A DNA stretch of 13,266 bases from Bacteroidales bacterium (GTDB lineage: Bacteria; Bacteroidota; Bacteroidia; Bacteroidales; GCA-2748055): NCBI GenBank assembly GCA_024763595.1, contig JANTFK010000042.1:1-13266 (forward strand), read 5' to 3'. Numbering within the stretch: the first letter of the stretch is position 1; each line of letters opens with the position of its first letter. Of the stretch, positions 7,307 through 13,266 are shown one piece after another. A model generated the notes under the pieces. That model was not told the origin of the DNA, did no database searches, and saw nothing but the letters and a program-made list of their open reading frames with translations. The position numbers and the translations under genes were made by a program.

Positions 7307-8086
7307 TTAATTTTTTACCAGCTTACCTTCAACTTTGATATCTCCCATGGGATAGAAGGGGAACATATTTTCCTCCATCCAGATGTTGGAATCAACCGGT
7401 GTCATCTTCCAGCCGGAATTGCAATTGGAAACAAATTCAATGAATGATAATCCCTTATTTTCCTTTTGAGCTTCCAGGGCAATCCGGATCGCCTTTTTGG
7501 CTTTTCTCACAGGACCCGGCTTATGCACAGACTGGCGGGTCACATAGTAAGTTCCGGGAAGCTGGGCGATCATCTCTGTGATTTTATAGGGCGGGCCCAT
7601 GGCTGTGCTGTTCCTTCCGTAAGGAGTTGTAGAAGATCTCATGCCCTCCAGCGTGGTAGGCGCCATCTGTCCCCCCGTCATTCCGTAAATTCCATTGTTT
7701 ACAAAAAAGATGGTAATATTCTCACCCCGGTTGCAGGCATGAATGGTCTCTCCTGTCCCGATGGCAGCCAGATCCCCATCCCCCTGATAAGTAAATACAA
7801 ACTTACCGGGCCATAACCGCTTGATGCCCGTGGCAACGGCAGGGGCCCGGCCATGGGCCGCCTCGGTGAAATCCACATCCATAAATTCATAGGCCAGCAC
7901 CGCACAGCCCACCGGGGCGATCCCGATAATCTCCTGCTGGATCCCCATCTCTTCCACCACCTCCATAATCAACCGGTGGATGGTGCCATGGCCGCAACCC
8001 GGACAATAGGAAAGTGTTGCATCTGTCATCAGCGGAGTGCGCTTGTAAACCAGGTTTTCCGGTTTGATAATCTCCTTGATATCCAT
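7307..8086 (-). CDS. 2-oxoacid:ferredoxin oxidoreductase, beta (TPP-binding) subunit
   Basis: This is the catalytic subunit that binds thiamine pyrophosphate and carries the proximal [4Fe-4S] cluster (KorB/OorB/VorA type), 259 residues. The TPP motif runs from GDGD (102-105) to the paired asparagines at 130-131 in FFVNNGIYGMTGGQ. The four cysteines expected for the cluster are all present: Cys28 and Cys31 in CPGCGHG, Cys61 in APVGCA, and Cys222 in SNCNSG. HGRAPAVATGIKR (78-90) is also conserved. The enzyme decarboxylates a 2-oxoacid to an acyl-CoA and passes electrons to ferredoxin. The ATG directly abuts the TAG of the alpha gene (TAGATG), implying coupled translation. Family is certain; the 2-oxoacid (branched-chain, 2-oxoglutarate or other) is not. 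Confidence 0.95.
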   Translation of the reverse strand: MDIKEIIKPENLVYKRTPLMTDATLSYCPGCGHGTIHRLIMEVVEEMGIQQEIIGIAPVGCAVLAYEFMDVDFTEAAHGRAPAVATGIKRLWPGKFVFTYQGDGDLAAIGTGETIHACNRGENITIFFVNNGIYGMTGGQMAPTTLEGMRSSTTPYGRNSTAMGPPYKITEMIAQLPGTYYVTRQSVHKPGPVRKAKKAIRIALEAQKENKGLSFIEFVSNCNSGWKMTPVDSNIWMEENMFPFYPMGDIKVEGKLVKN

Positions 8087-9157
8087 CTAAAATCCTCCCA
8101 TGAATTTTTCTTCAACAGCATGTAATACATCGTCGGGTGAATGAATCTTACCACCCATCATTCCATAGTGATAAACAGGCACTTTCCCTTTTACCGCCAG
8201 CCTCACATCCTCTACCATCTGTCCTGCACTCAATTCCACAGACATGATCGCCTTGACCCGCCTGGAAAGTTTGGCTATCTCCCTTGTGGGGAATGGAAAG
8301 AGGGTCTGGGGTCTCAACAGGCCTATCCGCTTGCCTCTTCCCCTGGCCACTTCTACCACTTTCTGACAGATCCTGGCACTGGAACCATAGGCCACCAGCA
8401 GGAAGTCAGCATCATCACAGGCAATCCTTTCAAACATCACATCCTGCTCCATGTTTTTATACTTCTCCTGAAGCTTCAGGTTGTGCTCATATTGACGATC
8501 CGGATCCAGGTTGAGGGATGTGATGATATTCCGCTCCCGGTCATCTGTTTTTCCGGTGGTTACCCATGACTGATCAAATGTTGTTACCCGCTCCTTTTGT
8601 GGGGGCAGTTCCACTTTTTCCATCATCTGGCCAATCAGGCCGTCGGAGAGGATCATGGCCGGATTCCTGTACTTAAATGCCAGGTTAAAAGCCAGATCCA
8701 CGAAATCGGCCATCTCCTGAACAGATGCAGGTGCAAGTACGATCAGGTGATAATCACCATGTCCTCCACCCTTTGTAGCCTGGAAATAGTCAGCCTGGGA
8801 AGGCTGAATGGTCCCCAGTCCCGGTCCTCCCCTGACCACATTGACTACCAGGCAGGGAAGTTCCGCTCCTGCAATATAGCTGATCCCCTCCTGCATCAGG
8901 CTGATGCCCGGACTGGATGAGGATGTCATCACTTTTTTTCCGGTTCCTGCTGCACCGTACAACATATTAATCGATGCAATTTCACTCTCAGCCTGCAGGA
9001 TCACCATTCCGGTACGCTCCTCCGGTTTTTGCAGGGTCAGATATTCCATCACCTCCGACTGGGGTGTGATCGGGTATCCAAAATAACCATCCACCCCGGC
9101 CCTGATGGCAGCCTCAGCAATGGCCTCATTTCCCTTCATTAATGCCAGTTCCTTCAT
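8087..9157 (-). CDS. vorB: 2-oxoacid:ferredoxin oxidoreductase, alpha subunit (VorB-type)
   Basis: This 356-residue alpha subunit opens with MKELALMKGNEAIAEAAIRAG and carries GYFGYPITPQSEVMEYL (24-40), the pyrimidine-domain signature of the pyruvate/2-oxoacid ferredoxin oxidoreductase family. MTSSSSPGISLMQEGISY and NVVRGGPGLGTIQPSQADY are the following conserved blocks. RPQTLFPFPTREI marks the C-terminal transketolase-C-like domain. The sequence resembles proteins annotated as 3-methyl-2-oxobutanoate dehydrogenase subunit VorB, which suggests branched-chain 2-oxoacids. Helicobacter OorA (2-oxoglutarate) has the same build and the same gene order ferredoxin-alpha-beta-gamma, so substrate remains open. 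It starts ten bases after the ferredoxin gene and abuts the beta gene. It has no fused gamma domain, unlike the roughly 600-residue gamma-alpha fusions. Confidence 0.93.
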   Translation of the reverse strand: MKELALMKGNEAIAEAAIRAGVDGYFGYPITPQSEVMEYLTLQKPEERTGMVILQAESEIASINMLYGAAGTGKKVMTSSSSPGISLMQEGISYIAGAELPCLVVNVVRGGPGLGTIQPSQADYFQATKGGGHGDYHLIVLAPASVQEMADFVDLAFNLAFKYRNPAMILSDGLIGQMMEKVELPPQKERVTTFDQSWVTTGKTDDRERNIITSLNLDPDRQYEHNLKLQEKYKNMEQDVMFERIACDDADFLLVAYGSSARICQKVVEVARGRGKRIGLLRPQTLFPFPTREIAKLSRRVKAIMSVELSAGQMVEDVRLAVKGKVPVYHYGMMGGKIHSPDDVLHAVEEKFMGGF

Positions 9158-9167
9158 AGATGTAGCT

Positions 9168-9395
9168 TTAGTTTTGTTTAACCCTGTAGACAGTGATCAC
9201 GCCATCGGGACATACAACTGCACAATTGGTGCATCCCGTACAGTAATCAGGGTTCTTCATATAGGCATAGTGATATCCCTTTCCGTTCACCTCCTCTTCC
9301 ATGCCGATCGTATCGGTGGGACAATTTACCATACACACCTGGCAACCCTTGCACCTTTCCACTTCAACCACTATAGCTCCTTTTACTTTTGCCAT
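9168..9395 (-). CDS. Two-[4Fe-4S] ferredoxin, delta subunit of the 2-oxoacid oxidoreductase
   Basis: This small electron carrier or delta subunit has 75 residues and two cluster motifs: Cys15, 18, 21 with Cys25 (CKGCQVCMVNCP) and Cys52, 55, 58 with Cys62 (CTGCTNCAVVCP). It would pass electrons from the beta-subunit cluster to free ferredoxin (VorD/OorD role). I chose ATG 9395 (MAKVKGAIVVE) over the in-frame ATG at 9440, because the extra fifteen residues (MENCYIWWLYKKQHS) are unlike the family and would overlap the -7 element of the promoter just upstream. It is the first gene of the ferredoxin-alpha-beta-gamma set, with ten bases before the alpha gene. Confidence 0.93.
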   Translation of the reverse strand: MAKVKGAIVVEVERCKGCQVCMVNCPTDTIGMEEEVNGKGYHYAYMKNPDYCTGCTNCAVVCPDGVITVYRVKQN

Positions 9396-9420
9396 ACTAT
9401 GTTGTTTTTTGTATAACCAC

Positions 9421-9452
9421 CAAATGTAACAATTCTCCAATTTCCATCTAAA
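9421..9452 (-). promoter_or_regulatory. Internal promoter for the ferredoxin/oxidoreductase genes
   Basis: On the minus strand TTTA (9452-9449) is followed after exactly 20 bases by TACATTTG (9428-9421), a full match to the Bacteroidota -7 consensus TAnnTTTG at the expected spacing. The -33 element is one base off TTTG. It lies in the 107-base gap between the aminotransferase stop and the ferredoxin ATG, 26 bases ahead of that ATG. This is the best-formed promoter in the window. It implies that the oxidoreductase genes can be expressed without the two upstream genes. Confidence 0.6.
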
Positions 9453-9502
9453 CTGTTATTGGACAGGTTTGGCCCGGTACTGCTAATTTGGGATAAAATC
9501 GA

Positions 9503-10825
9503 TTATTCCGGGATAGGGTGATGCTCATAAAAACGTTTCAAACGCTCCTCCAAAACCGGAAACTGATCCCTCCTAACCTGTGATACACAAGCTCTTAAGC
9601 CTTCAGTCCGGGTGCTCCCGGTAATCTCCAGGGAGATGGCACTAATCCCGTAATATAGCAACTCCTCCACCAATCTGGAACCTTCAAAACCCGGATAGGA
9701 TAGTGTAAAATAGAATCCGTCTGCAATGGGTTCATCCAGGTCCATGTCATAAACAATGCGAAATCCGTATTGTTTGAAAAGGGCTTTCATGACAGCTGCC
9801 TTTTCACCATACTCCCGCACTTCTTCAACATAATTATAGGTACCATCATTTACAGCTCTGAATATGGCGGCAAGGGCATGCTGAGCAGTATGCGTTGCAC
9901 CGGCAGAGAGGGAGTACAAAGCACCGTAAACCATGGCATGCCCGAATTTTTCCGAACTGTAATAGCGTTTTAAATCAGGATAGTGACGTTCAAAAATGCC
10001 CGGAGAAATGATCATCATACCAATGCGCTGACCGGCATAGCTGAACGCCTTTGAGCTGGAAATCAGCAACAGATAATTGCTGGTATACCTGGCCACTGTT
10101 GGTTGAAATGGCGGGACCCCGGGTTGTGAAAGGTCTTTTCTGAAATCCATGCCAAAATAAGCCAGATCTTCAATCACGGTTACATCATATTTTTCTGCAA
10201 TCTCTCCAATGATCTGCAGTTCCTTTTCAGTCAGACATATCCAGGATGGATTGTTGGGATTGGAATAGAGAATGGATGAATAGTGTCCCTTTTCAATCTC
10301 CTCTACCATCTTATCATGCAGTTTATCTCCCCTGTAATCATACAGGTCGAAAGATCCGTATTGATGCCCCAGGACAAGACACTGTTGTTTCTGTACGGGG
10401 AAACCCGGATCCAGGAAAAGTGTCCCGGTACGATTATGGTCAGACCGGTTCACAACCATAAAAGCAGCCATTCCTCCCATCATCGATCCCACTGTGGGAA
10501 CACAATGCCTGGGCTCCACATCCACATCCAGGAACAACCTGATAAACCTGGCAGCTTCCTCTTTCAGGGATGCGATCCCCTCAATGTTGGGGTATTTGGA
10601 TGCCACACCTTGGCGCAGGGCAATCATTTCGGCTTCGGTCCCCACAAAGGTGGGATCAAGGCCCGGCACCCCCATTTCCATACGGATATATTCCTCCCCG
10701 GTAATCTTCTCAATATCATTGACAATCTTGACCAGTTCCCGGATTGTTGCCTTCCCTGCCGGGTGAATTCCGAATTCATCAATCACCTGATCAACAATAC
10801 TGGCAGCAATGGGAGTCGGCTTCAT
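9503..10825 (-). CDS. PLP-dependent class I/II aminotransferase
   Basis: This is a fold-type I aminotransferase of 440 residues. It shows the substrate/PLP motif SNPNNPSW (188-195), the PLP-ring aspartate in IEDLAYFG (218-225), the Schiff-base lysine Lys259 in SSSKAFSYAGQRIG (256-269) and a carboxylate-binding arginine at 411 (LRACVS). The ATG at 10825 is preferred over the in-frame ATG at 10867: it sits one base after the TAG of the upstream synthetase gene and has a purine-rich AGGAAAAGAAAAATAG stretch before it. The longer start would overlap that gene by 41 bases. Its position between an acyl-CoA synthetase and a 2-oxoacid oxidoreductase suggests that it supplies the 2-oxoacid by transamination. 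The amino acid it uses (branched-chain, aromatic, alanine or other) cannot be told from the sequence. Confidence 0.9.
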   Translation of the reverse strand: MKPTPIAASIVDQVIDEFGIHPAGKATIRELVKIVNDIEKITGEEYIRMEMGVPGLDPTFVGTEAEMIALRQGVASKYPNIEGIASLKEEAARFIRLFLDVDVEPRHCVPTVGSMMGGMAAFMVVNRSDHNRTGTLFLDPGFPVQKQQCLVLGHQYGSFDLYDYRGDKLHDKMVEEIEKGHYSSILYSNPNNPSWICLTEKELQIIGEIAEKYDVTVIEDLAYFGMDFRKDLSQPGVPPFQPTVARYTSNYLLLISSSKAFSYAGQRIGMMIISPGIFERHYPDLKRYYSSEKFGHAMVYGALYSLSAGATHTAQHALAAIFRAVNDGTYNYVEEVREYGEKAAVMKALFKQYGFRIVYDMDLDEPIADGFYFTLSYPGFEGSRLVEELLYYGISAISLEITGSTRTEGLRACVSQVRRDQFPVLEERLKRFYEHHPIPE

Positions 10826-10826
10826 A

Positions 10827-12899
10827 CTATTTTTCTTTTCCTGTTTTTGATATACGGATCCTGGCATCCACCACAGAGAGCAAAGTGCCTCTTCCTATGA
10901 GCGGATTCAGGTCCAGTTCCACTATTTCCACAGCATGCCTTAATAAGATGGAAAGCCTGACGATGATTTCAGCATAAGTGTCTGTATCTATACCCTCTTG
11001 CCCCCGCATCCCTTCCAGCATCCTGTAACCTTTCAGGGAACGGATCATACGGGTGGCCTCCGGCCTGGTAATCGGAGCCAGCCCCGCGGCCAGGTCCTTC
11101 ATTACCTCCACATATATTCCGCCCATGCCACACAGCACCACATGGCCAAAGGCGGGTTCATATTTTGCACCCACAAACAGTTCCAGCCCGGACAGCATGG
11201 GTTGTAACAATACACCGGTTGCCCCTTCAATCTGCATCAAGCGCTCATACTGTTCCATCAGGTCTATTTCATTCTCAATACCCATGGCCACCCCGCCCAC
11301 ATCGGACTTATGGAGCGGTCCGGACACTTTCATGACAAGCGGGAACCGGATATGATGTGCCACCTTGCATAATGAAGACTCACCGGTGACTATTCCCTCC
11401 ATTACTACAGGGATACCTGCAGACTCCAGTATGGTCCGGACCTCTTGGGGTGAGAGATATCCCTCACCGGCCTGGTCTATAACCTGCCGGATCTTTTCCA
11501 GATGAATATCACCGGGCATGGGTTCGGGCTCCGGAGGAGGTGGTGTATTGTATATGCGGGTGAGTGCATTACCCAGTATCACCTCATCAGGGAAATTGAT
11601 ATGCCCCCTGGAAAGGAAGGCTTCCACCTCTTCCCGGGCAGTCGTTACAGAAGGAAGCACAGGAAAGATGGGTTTACTGCAACTGCGCATCTTCCGGTCA
11701 AGTACATCGTAGACATCAAAGACCGGGGCAAGCCCGGGTGTGCCGAAGATCACAATGATCCCGTCAATCTCATGAAACGAGGATTCACAGAAATCAATGG
11801 CGGTACCCAGTTGTTCAGCATTGCCGGTAGCCAGCATGTCAATGGGATTAGAGGCCGATGAACCTGGAAAGAGATGAGCAAGCAACTGATCCACTTCAGG
11901 TCCCTCCAGCCTTGGGACATCCATATTGCCCCCTGCAAGTACATCGGTAAGCATTACTGCCGGCCCTCCTGCGTGTGTAATAATGGCCAGGTTCTTTCCT
12001 TTCAGGGCTTTGTGCAACATGACAGAAGCCACCGCAGTTAATTCCTCCCGTCCGTAACAACGCACGATCCCGGCTTTCCTGAACAGGGTATCCACTGCCA
12101 TATCGGAACTGGCCATGGCCCCGGTATGGGATGAAGCTGCCCTGCTTCCGGCATCCGTGGTTCCCGCTTTGATGGCAGCAATCCGGCACCCTTTCCTGAT
12201 CAGTGAAGTGGCATGCCTGAGCAAGCGGTCAGGATCCTTAATGGTTTCGAAATAAAGTACCTTCACCCTGGATGAATGTTCATGATCATAGGTCTCATCC
12301 AGATATTGTAAGATATCCTCCACACCCAGCTGGGCAGAATTTCCCACAGAAAAAACATGGTTGAACCTGAGTCCCTTTTGCAATCCCGACTCCATGATAA
12401 ATACCGCTGTCGCACCACTGCCGGAAATAAAATCACATCCCTGCGGATCGAGTTTGGGGATGGGCAACGTGAAGACTCCCTGATAATATGGTGTCATTAC
12501 CCCGATGCAATTGGGCCCAATCAGCGAAGCATCATATTTTCTGCAAAGTTCAACAAGCTCATGTTCGATGGCTGCTCCTGCTGCATTTTCCTCACTAAAA
12601 CCGGCGGATACTATTATAAAAGCCCTTGTATGGCAATACTCCGCAAGTTCCCTGACAACATCCAGGCACAATGCAGCAGGAATGGCCAGAATGGCCAGGT
12701 CAGTCTCCGGAAGGTCCCTCACATCCCTGTGGGCCACTACTCCCTGTATCGATTCTTCCTTGGGATTCAGCGCATGAAGTATGCCCCTGAATGTACCTGT
12801 TCGAATATTATGAAAGAGTTTTCCCCCCGGCTTGGAAATGTTATTGGAAGCACCGACAACCACAATACTCTCGGGATCAATAAGTTGGCGATTAACCAT
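10827..12899 (-). CDS. ADP-forming acetyl/acyl-CoA synthetase, fused alpha-beta
   Basis: This enzyme converts acyl-CoA, ADP and phosphate into the free acid, CoA and ATP. Its 690 residues are a single-chain fusion of the alpha and beta parts. The order is a CoA-binding Rossmann domain (about 1-135, SIVVVGASNN at 11-20, LIGPNCIGV at 126-134), succinyl-CoA-ligase-like domains (about 150-450) and an ATP-grasp domain (about 465-680). The phosphohistidine is His258 in SSHTGA, and the supporting glutamate is probably Glu219 or the nearby FET. The second conserved histidine of the beta part, His530, lies in GPLHKSDVGG. ELDLNPL (661-667) closes the ATP-grasp fold. A proline-rich NTPPPPEPEPMPG linker (451-463) joins the two halves. 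No acetyltransferase domain is attached, so it is not a Pat-type lysine acetylase. It heads the minus-strand cluster and abuts the aminotransferase gene. Confidence 0.94.
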   Translation of the reverse strand: MVNRQLIDPESIVVVGASNNISKPGGKLFHNIRTGTFRGILHALNPKEESIQGVVAHRDVRDLPETDLAILAIPAALCLDVVRELAEYCHTRAFIIVSAGFSEENAAGAAIEHELVELCRKYDASLIGPNCIGVMTPYYQGVFTLPIPKLDPQGCDFISGSGATAVFIMESGLQKGLRFNHVFSVGNSAQLGVEDILQYLDETYDHEHSSRVKVLYFETIKDPDRLLRHATSLIRKGCRIAAIKAGTTDAGSRAASSHTGAMASSDMAVDTLFRKAGIVRCYGREELTAVASVMLHKALKGKNLAIITHAGGPAVMLTDVLAGGNMDVPRLEGPEVDQLLAHLFPGSSASNPIDMLATGNAEQLGTAIDFCESSFHEIDGIIVIFGTPGLAPVFDVYDVLDRKMRSCSKPIFPVLPSVTTAREEVEAFLSRGHINFPDEVILGNALTRIYNTPPPPEPEPMPGDIHLEKIRQVIDQAGEGYLSPQEVRTILESAGIPVVMEGIVTGESSLCKVAHHIRFPLVMKVSGPLHKSDVGGVAMGIENEIDLMEQYERLMQIEGATGVLLQPMLSGLELFVGAKYEPAFGHVVLCGMGGIYVEVMKDLAAGLAPITRPEATRMIRSLKGYRMLEGMRGQEGIDTDTYAEIIVRLSILLRHAVEIVELDLNPLIGRGTLLSVVDARIRISKTGKEK

Positions 12900-12903
12900 C
12901 TGA

Positions 12904-12918
12904 ATCAGTTTAACTGAT
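12904..12918. promoter_or_regulatory. Palindrome over the transcription start of the catabolic cluster (candidate operator)
   Basis: ATCAGTT and AACTGAT form a perfect 7-bp inverted repeat around a single central T. With one mismatch it extends to 21 bases (12901-12921), so nine of ten pairs match. It lies between the -7 element and the ATG of the synthetase gene, four bases from the start codon. Its position suits a repressor operator, or a short RNA hairpin masking the ribosome site. I cannot assign a regulator family. Confidence 0.45.
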
Positions 12919-12919
12919 C

Positions 12920-12927
12920 CAAATATA
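12920..12927 (-). promoter_or_regulatory. -7 element of the acyl-CoA synthetase/aminotransferase promoter
   Basis: Read on the minus strand this is TATATTTG, a full TAnnTTTG match, 20 bases before the synthetase ATG. No strong TTTG -33 box lies at the ideal distance (TTCA is found there). A palindrome sits directly downstream of it, over the expected transcription start. Confidence 0.5.
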
Positions 12928-13165
12928 AGAAAGCTGAAATTTGTCTTTGAAGAAACAGGCGTGTCTTAGAACATAGCCCCACAACAGGTAATTGCGAAAA
13001 CAGCAGAAAATAAAATAAGGCAAGCTGCTACTCTCCCTAAAACCCTCAAAAGATTCGCAACTTGCCTTGCACCCCAACAATTACTTTCCACGCTTTATAA
13101 CCAAAAAGACCAGAATTTGTTCGGATAAAGCAGCTTTTTAACAAAAAAAAGATAATTTTTAACAT
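12928..13165. other. Noncoding spacer with two inverted repeats and an AT-rich end
   Basis: No gene is supported in this 238-base gap between the TM1266-type gene and the acyl-CoA synthetase promoter. Besides the terminator at 13007-13066, it contains a second inverted repeat, GCTTTAT (13092-13098) and ATAAAGC (13125-13131), with a 26-base spacer. TTTTTAAC occurs twice 21 bases apart (13135-13142 and 13156-13163), next to a run of eight or more A. All of this would form the 3' untranslated region of the gene at 13166. Confidence 0.5.
13007..13066 (-). terminator. Long-loop terminator for the leftward transcript from the right edge
   Basis: On the minus strand GGCAAGTTGC (13066-13057) pairs with GCAGCTTGCC (13028-13019), ten pairs with one G-U, around a 28-base loop. 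The stem is followed directly by TTATTTTATTTT (13018-13007). This is the arrangement of an intrinsic terminator ending the transcript of the gene at 13166, 99 bases after its stop codon. The loop is unusually long for a simple terminator. Confidence 0.55.
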
Positions 13166-13266
13166 TTAACTCACCAAAACAGACTTTACCCTTACTCCAT
13201 GCAATCGTCCCAACTTACCTGTGAGTGAACCAATTGCATCAGTATCCCCTTCCAGTACCAGTGCAA
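13166..13266 (-). CDS. TM1266-family protein linked to iron-only hydrogenase loci (C-terminal fragment)
   Basis: Only the last 32 residues and the stop lie in the window; the gene enters from the right edge. The fragment (ALVLEGDTDAIGSLTGKLGR, then LHGVRVKSVLVS) matches what I know of the C-terminus of the small TM1266 family: acidic D-T-D-x-I-G, then LTGKLG, then G-V-x-VKS. These proteins are about 80 residues long with an ACT/NikR-like fold. They are annotated as putative regulators of the iron-only hydrogenase system because they recur beside hydE, hydF and hydG. Function is unproven for the family. The short fragment limits certainty, but the motif run is characteristic. The stop is TAA at 13168-13166. 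Confidence 0.75.
   Translation of the reverse strand, partial: ALVLEGDTDAIGSLTGKLGRLHGVRVKSVLVS

Noticed and set aside
9396..9440. Upstream ATG at 9440 for the ferredoxin
   Set aside because: The added residues do not resemble ferredoxins, and the codons coincide with the -7 promoter element.
10826..10867. Upstream ATG at 10867 for the aminotransferase
   Set aside because: It would overlap the synthetase gene by 41 bases. The ATG at 10825 has a purine-rich site and abuts the preceding stop codon.
10827..12899. Pat-type protein lysine acetyltransferase
   Set aside because: The chain begins directly with the CoA-binding domain and ends with the ATP-grasp domain; no GNAT domain is present.
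12357..12917. 186-residue plus-strand open frame
   Set aside because: It is opposite the N-terminal half of the acyl-CoA synthetase and shows no family signature.
13135..13163. TTTTTAAC repeats as a CRISPR or iteron array
   Set aside because: There are only two full copies of an 8-base AT-rich string, which low-complexity sequence can explain.
1..13266. tRNA, rRNA, insertion sequences, CRISPR arrays
   Set aside because: No cloverleaf-like segments, transposase motifs, terminal inverted repeats or regularly spaced repeats were seen on either strand by eye.

Overview
The window looks like a chromosomal segment from an anaerobic member of the Bacteroidota (Bacteroidales/Marinilabiliales-like). 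The main reasons are promoter-like TAnnTTTG (-7) motifs upstream of several genes, weak or absent Shine-Dalgarno sites, a FeoA-FeoB fusion, a four-subunit 2-oxoacid:ferredoxin oxidoreductase, and a hydrogenase-associated TM1266-type gene at the right edge. No database search was possible. The taxonomic statement and all family names come from reading motifs.

Layout, left to right. (1) 1-1317, minus: N-terminal 439 residues of a FeoAB ferrous iron transporter that runs off the left edge. (2) 1318-1742: a 425-bp divergent gap with a Feo-side promoter and no convincing gene. (3) 1743-3131, plus: tnaA (tryptophanase), followed by a perfect 8-bp stem-loop and a MATE-family exporter (3221-4621). 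(4) 4703-6730, plus: a tight yicC-gmk-nadD housekeeping group. (5) 6746-12899, minus: a catabolic cluster converging on nadD. In transcription order it reads ADP-forming acyl-CoA synthetase, class I/II aminotransferase, internal promoter, two-cluster ferredoxin, then alpha (VorB-type), beta and gamma subunits of a 2-oxoacid:ferredoxin oxidoreductase. (6) 12928-13165: a noncoding stretch with a long-loop terminator-like structure pointing leftward. (7) 13166-13266, minus: the C-terminal 32 residues of a TM1266-family protein, a family tied to [FeFe]-hydrogenase maturation loci.

How it fits together. The minus-strand cluster encodes, in one place, every step that turns an amino acid into a carboxylic acid plus ATP: transamination to a 2-oxoacid, oxidative decarboxylation to an acyl-CoA with reduction of ferredoxin, and hydrolysis of the acyl-CoA coupled to ADP phosphorylation. 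This is the logic known from peptide-fermenting archaea such as Pyrococcus. The adjacent TM1266 fragment suggests that an [FeFe]-hydrogenase maturation or structural locus lies just outside the window, which could take up the reduced ferredoxin as H2. Tryptophanase (indole, pyruvate, ammonia) adds a second amino acid degradation route on the other side of the housekeeping genes. The enzyme families are well supported. The shared pathway, its substrate and the hydrogenase link are inference.
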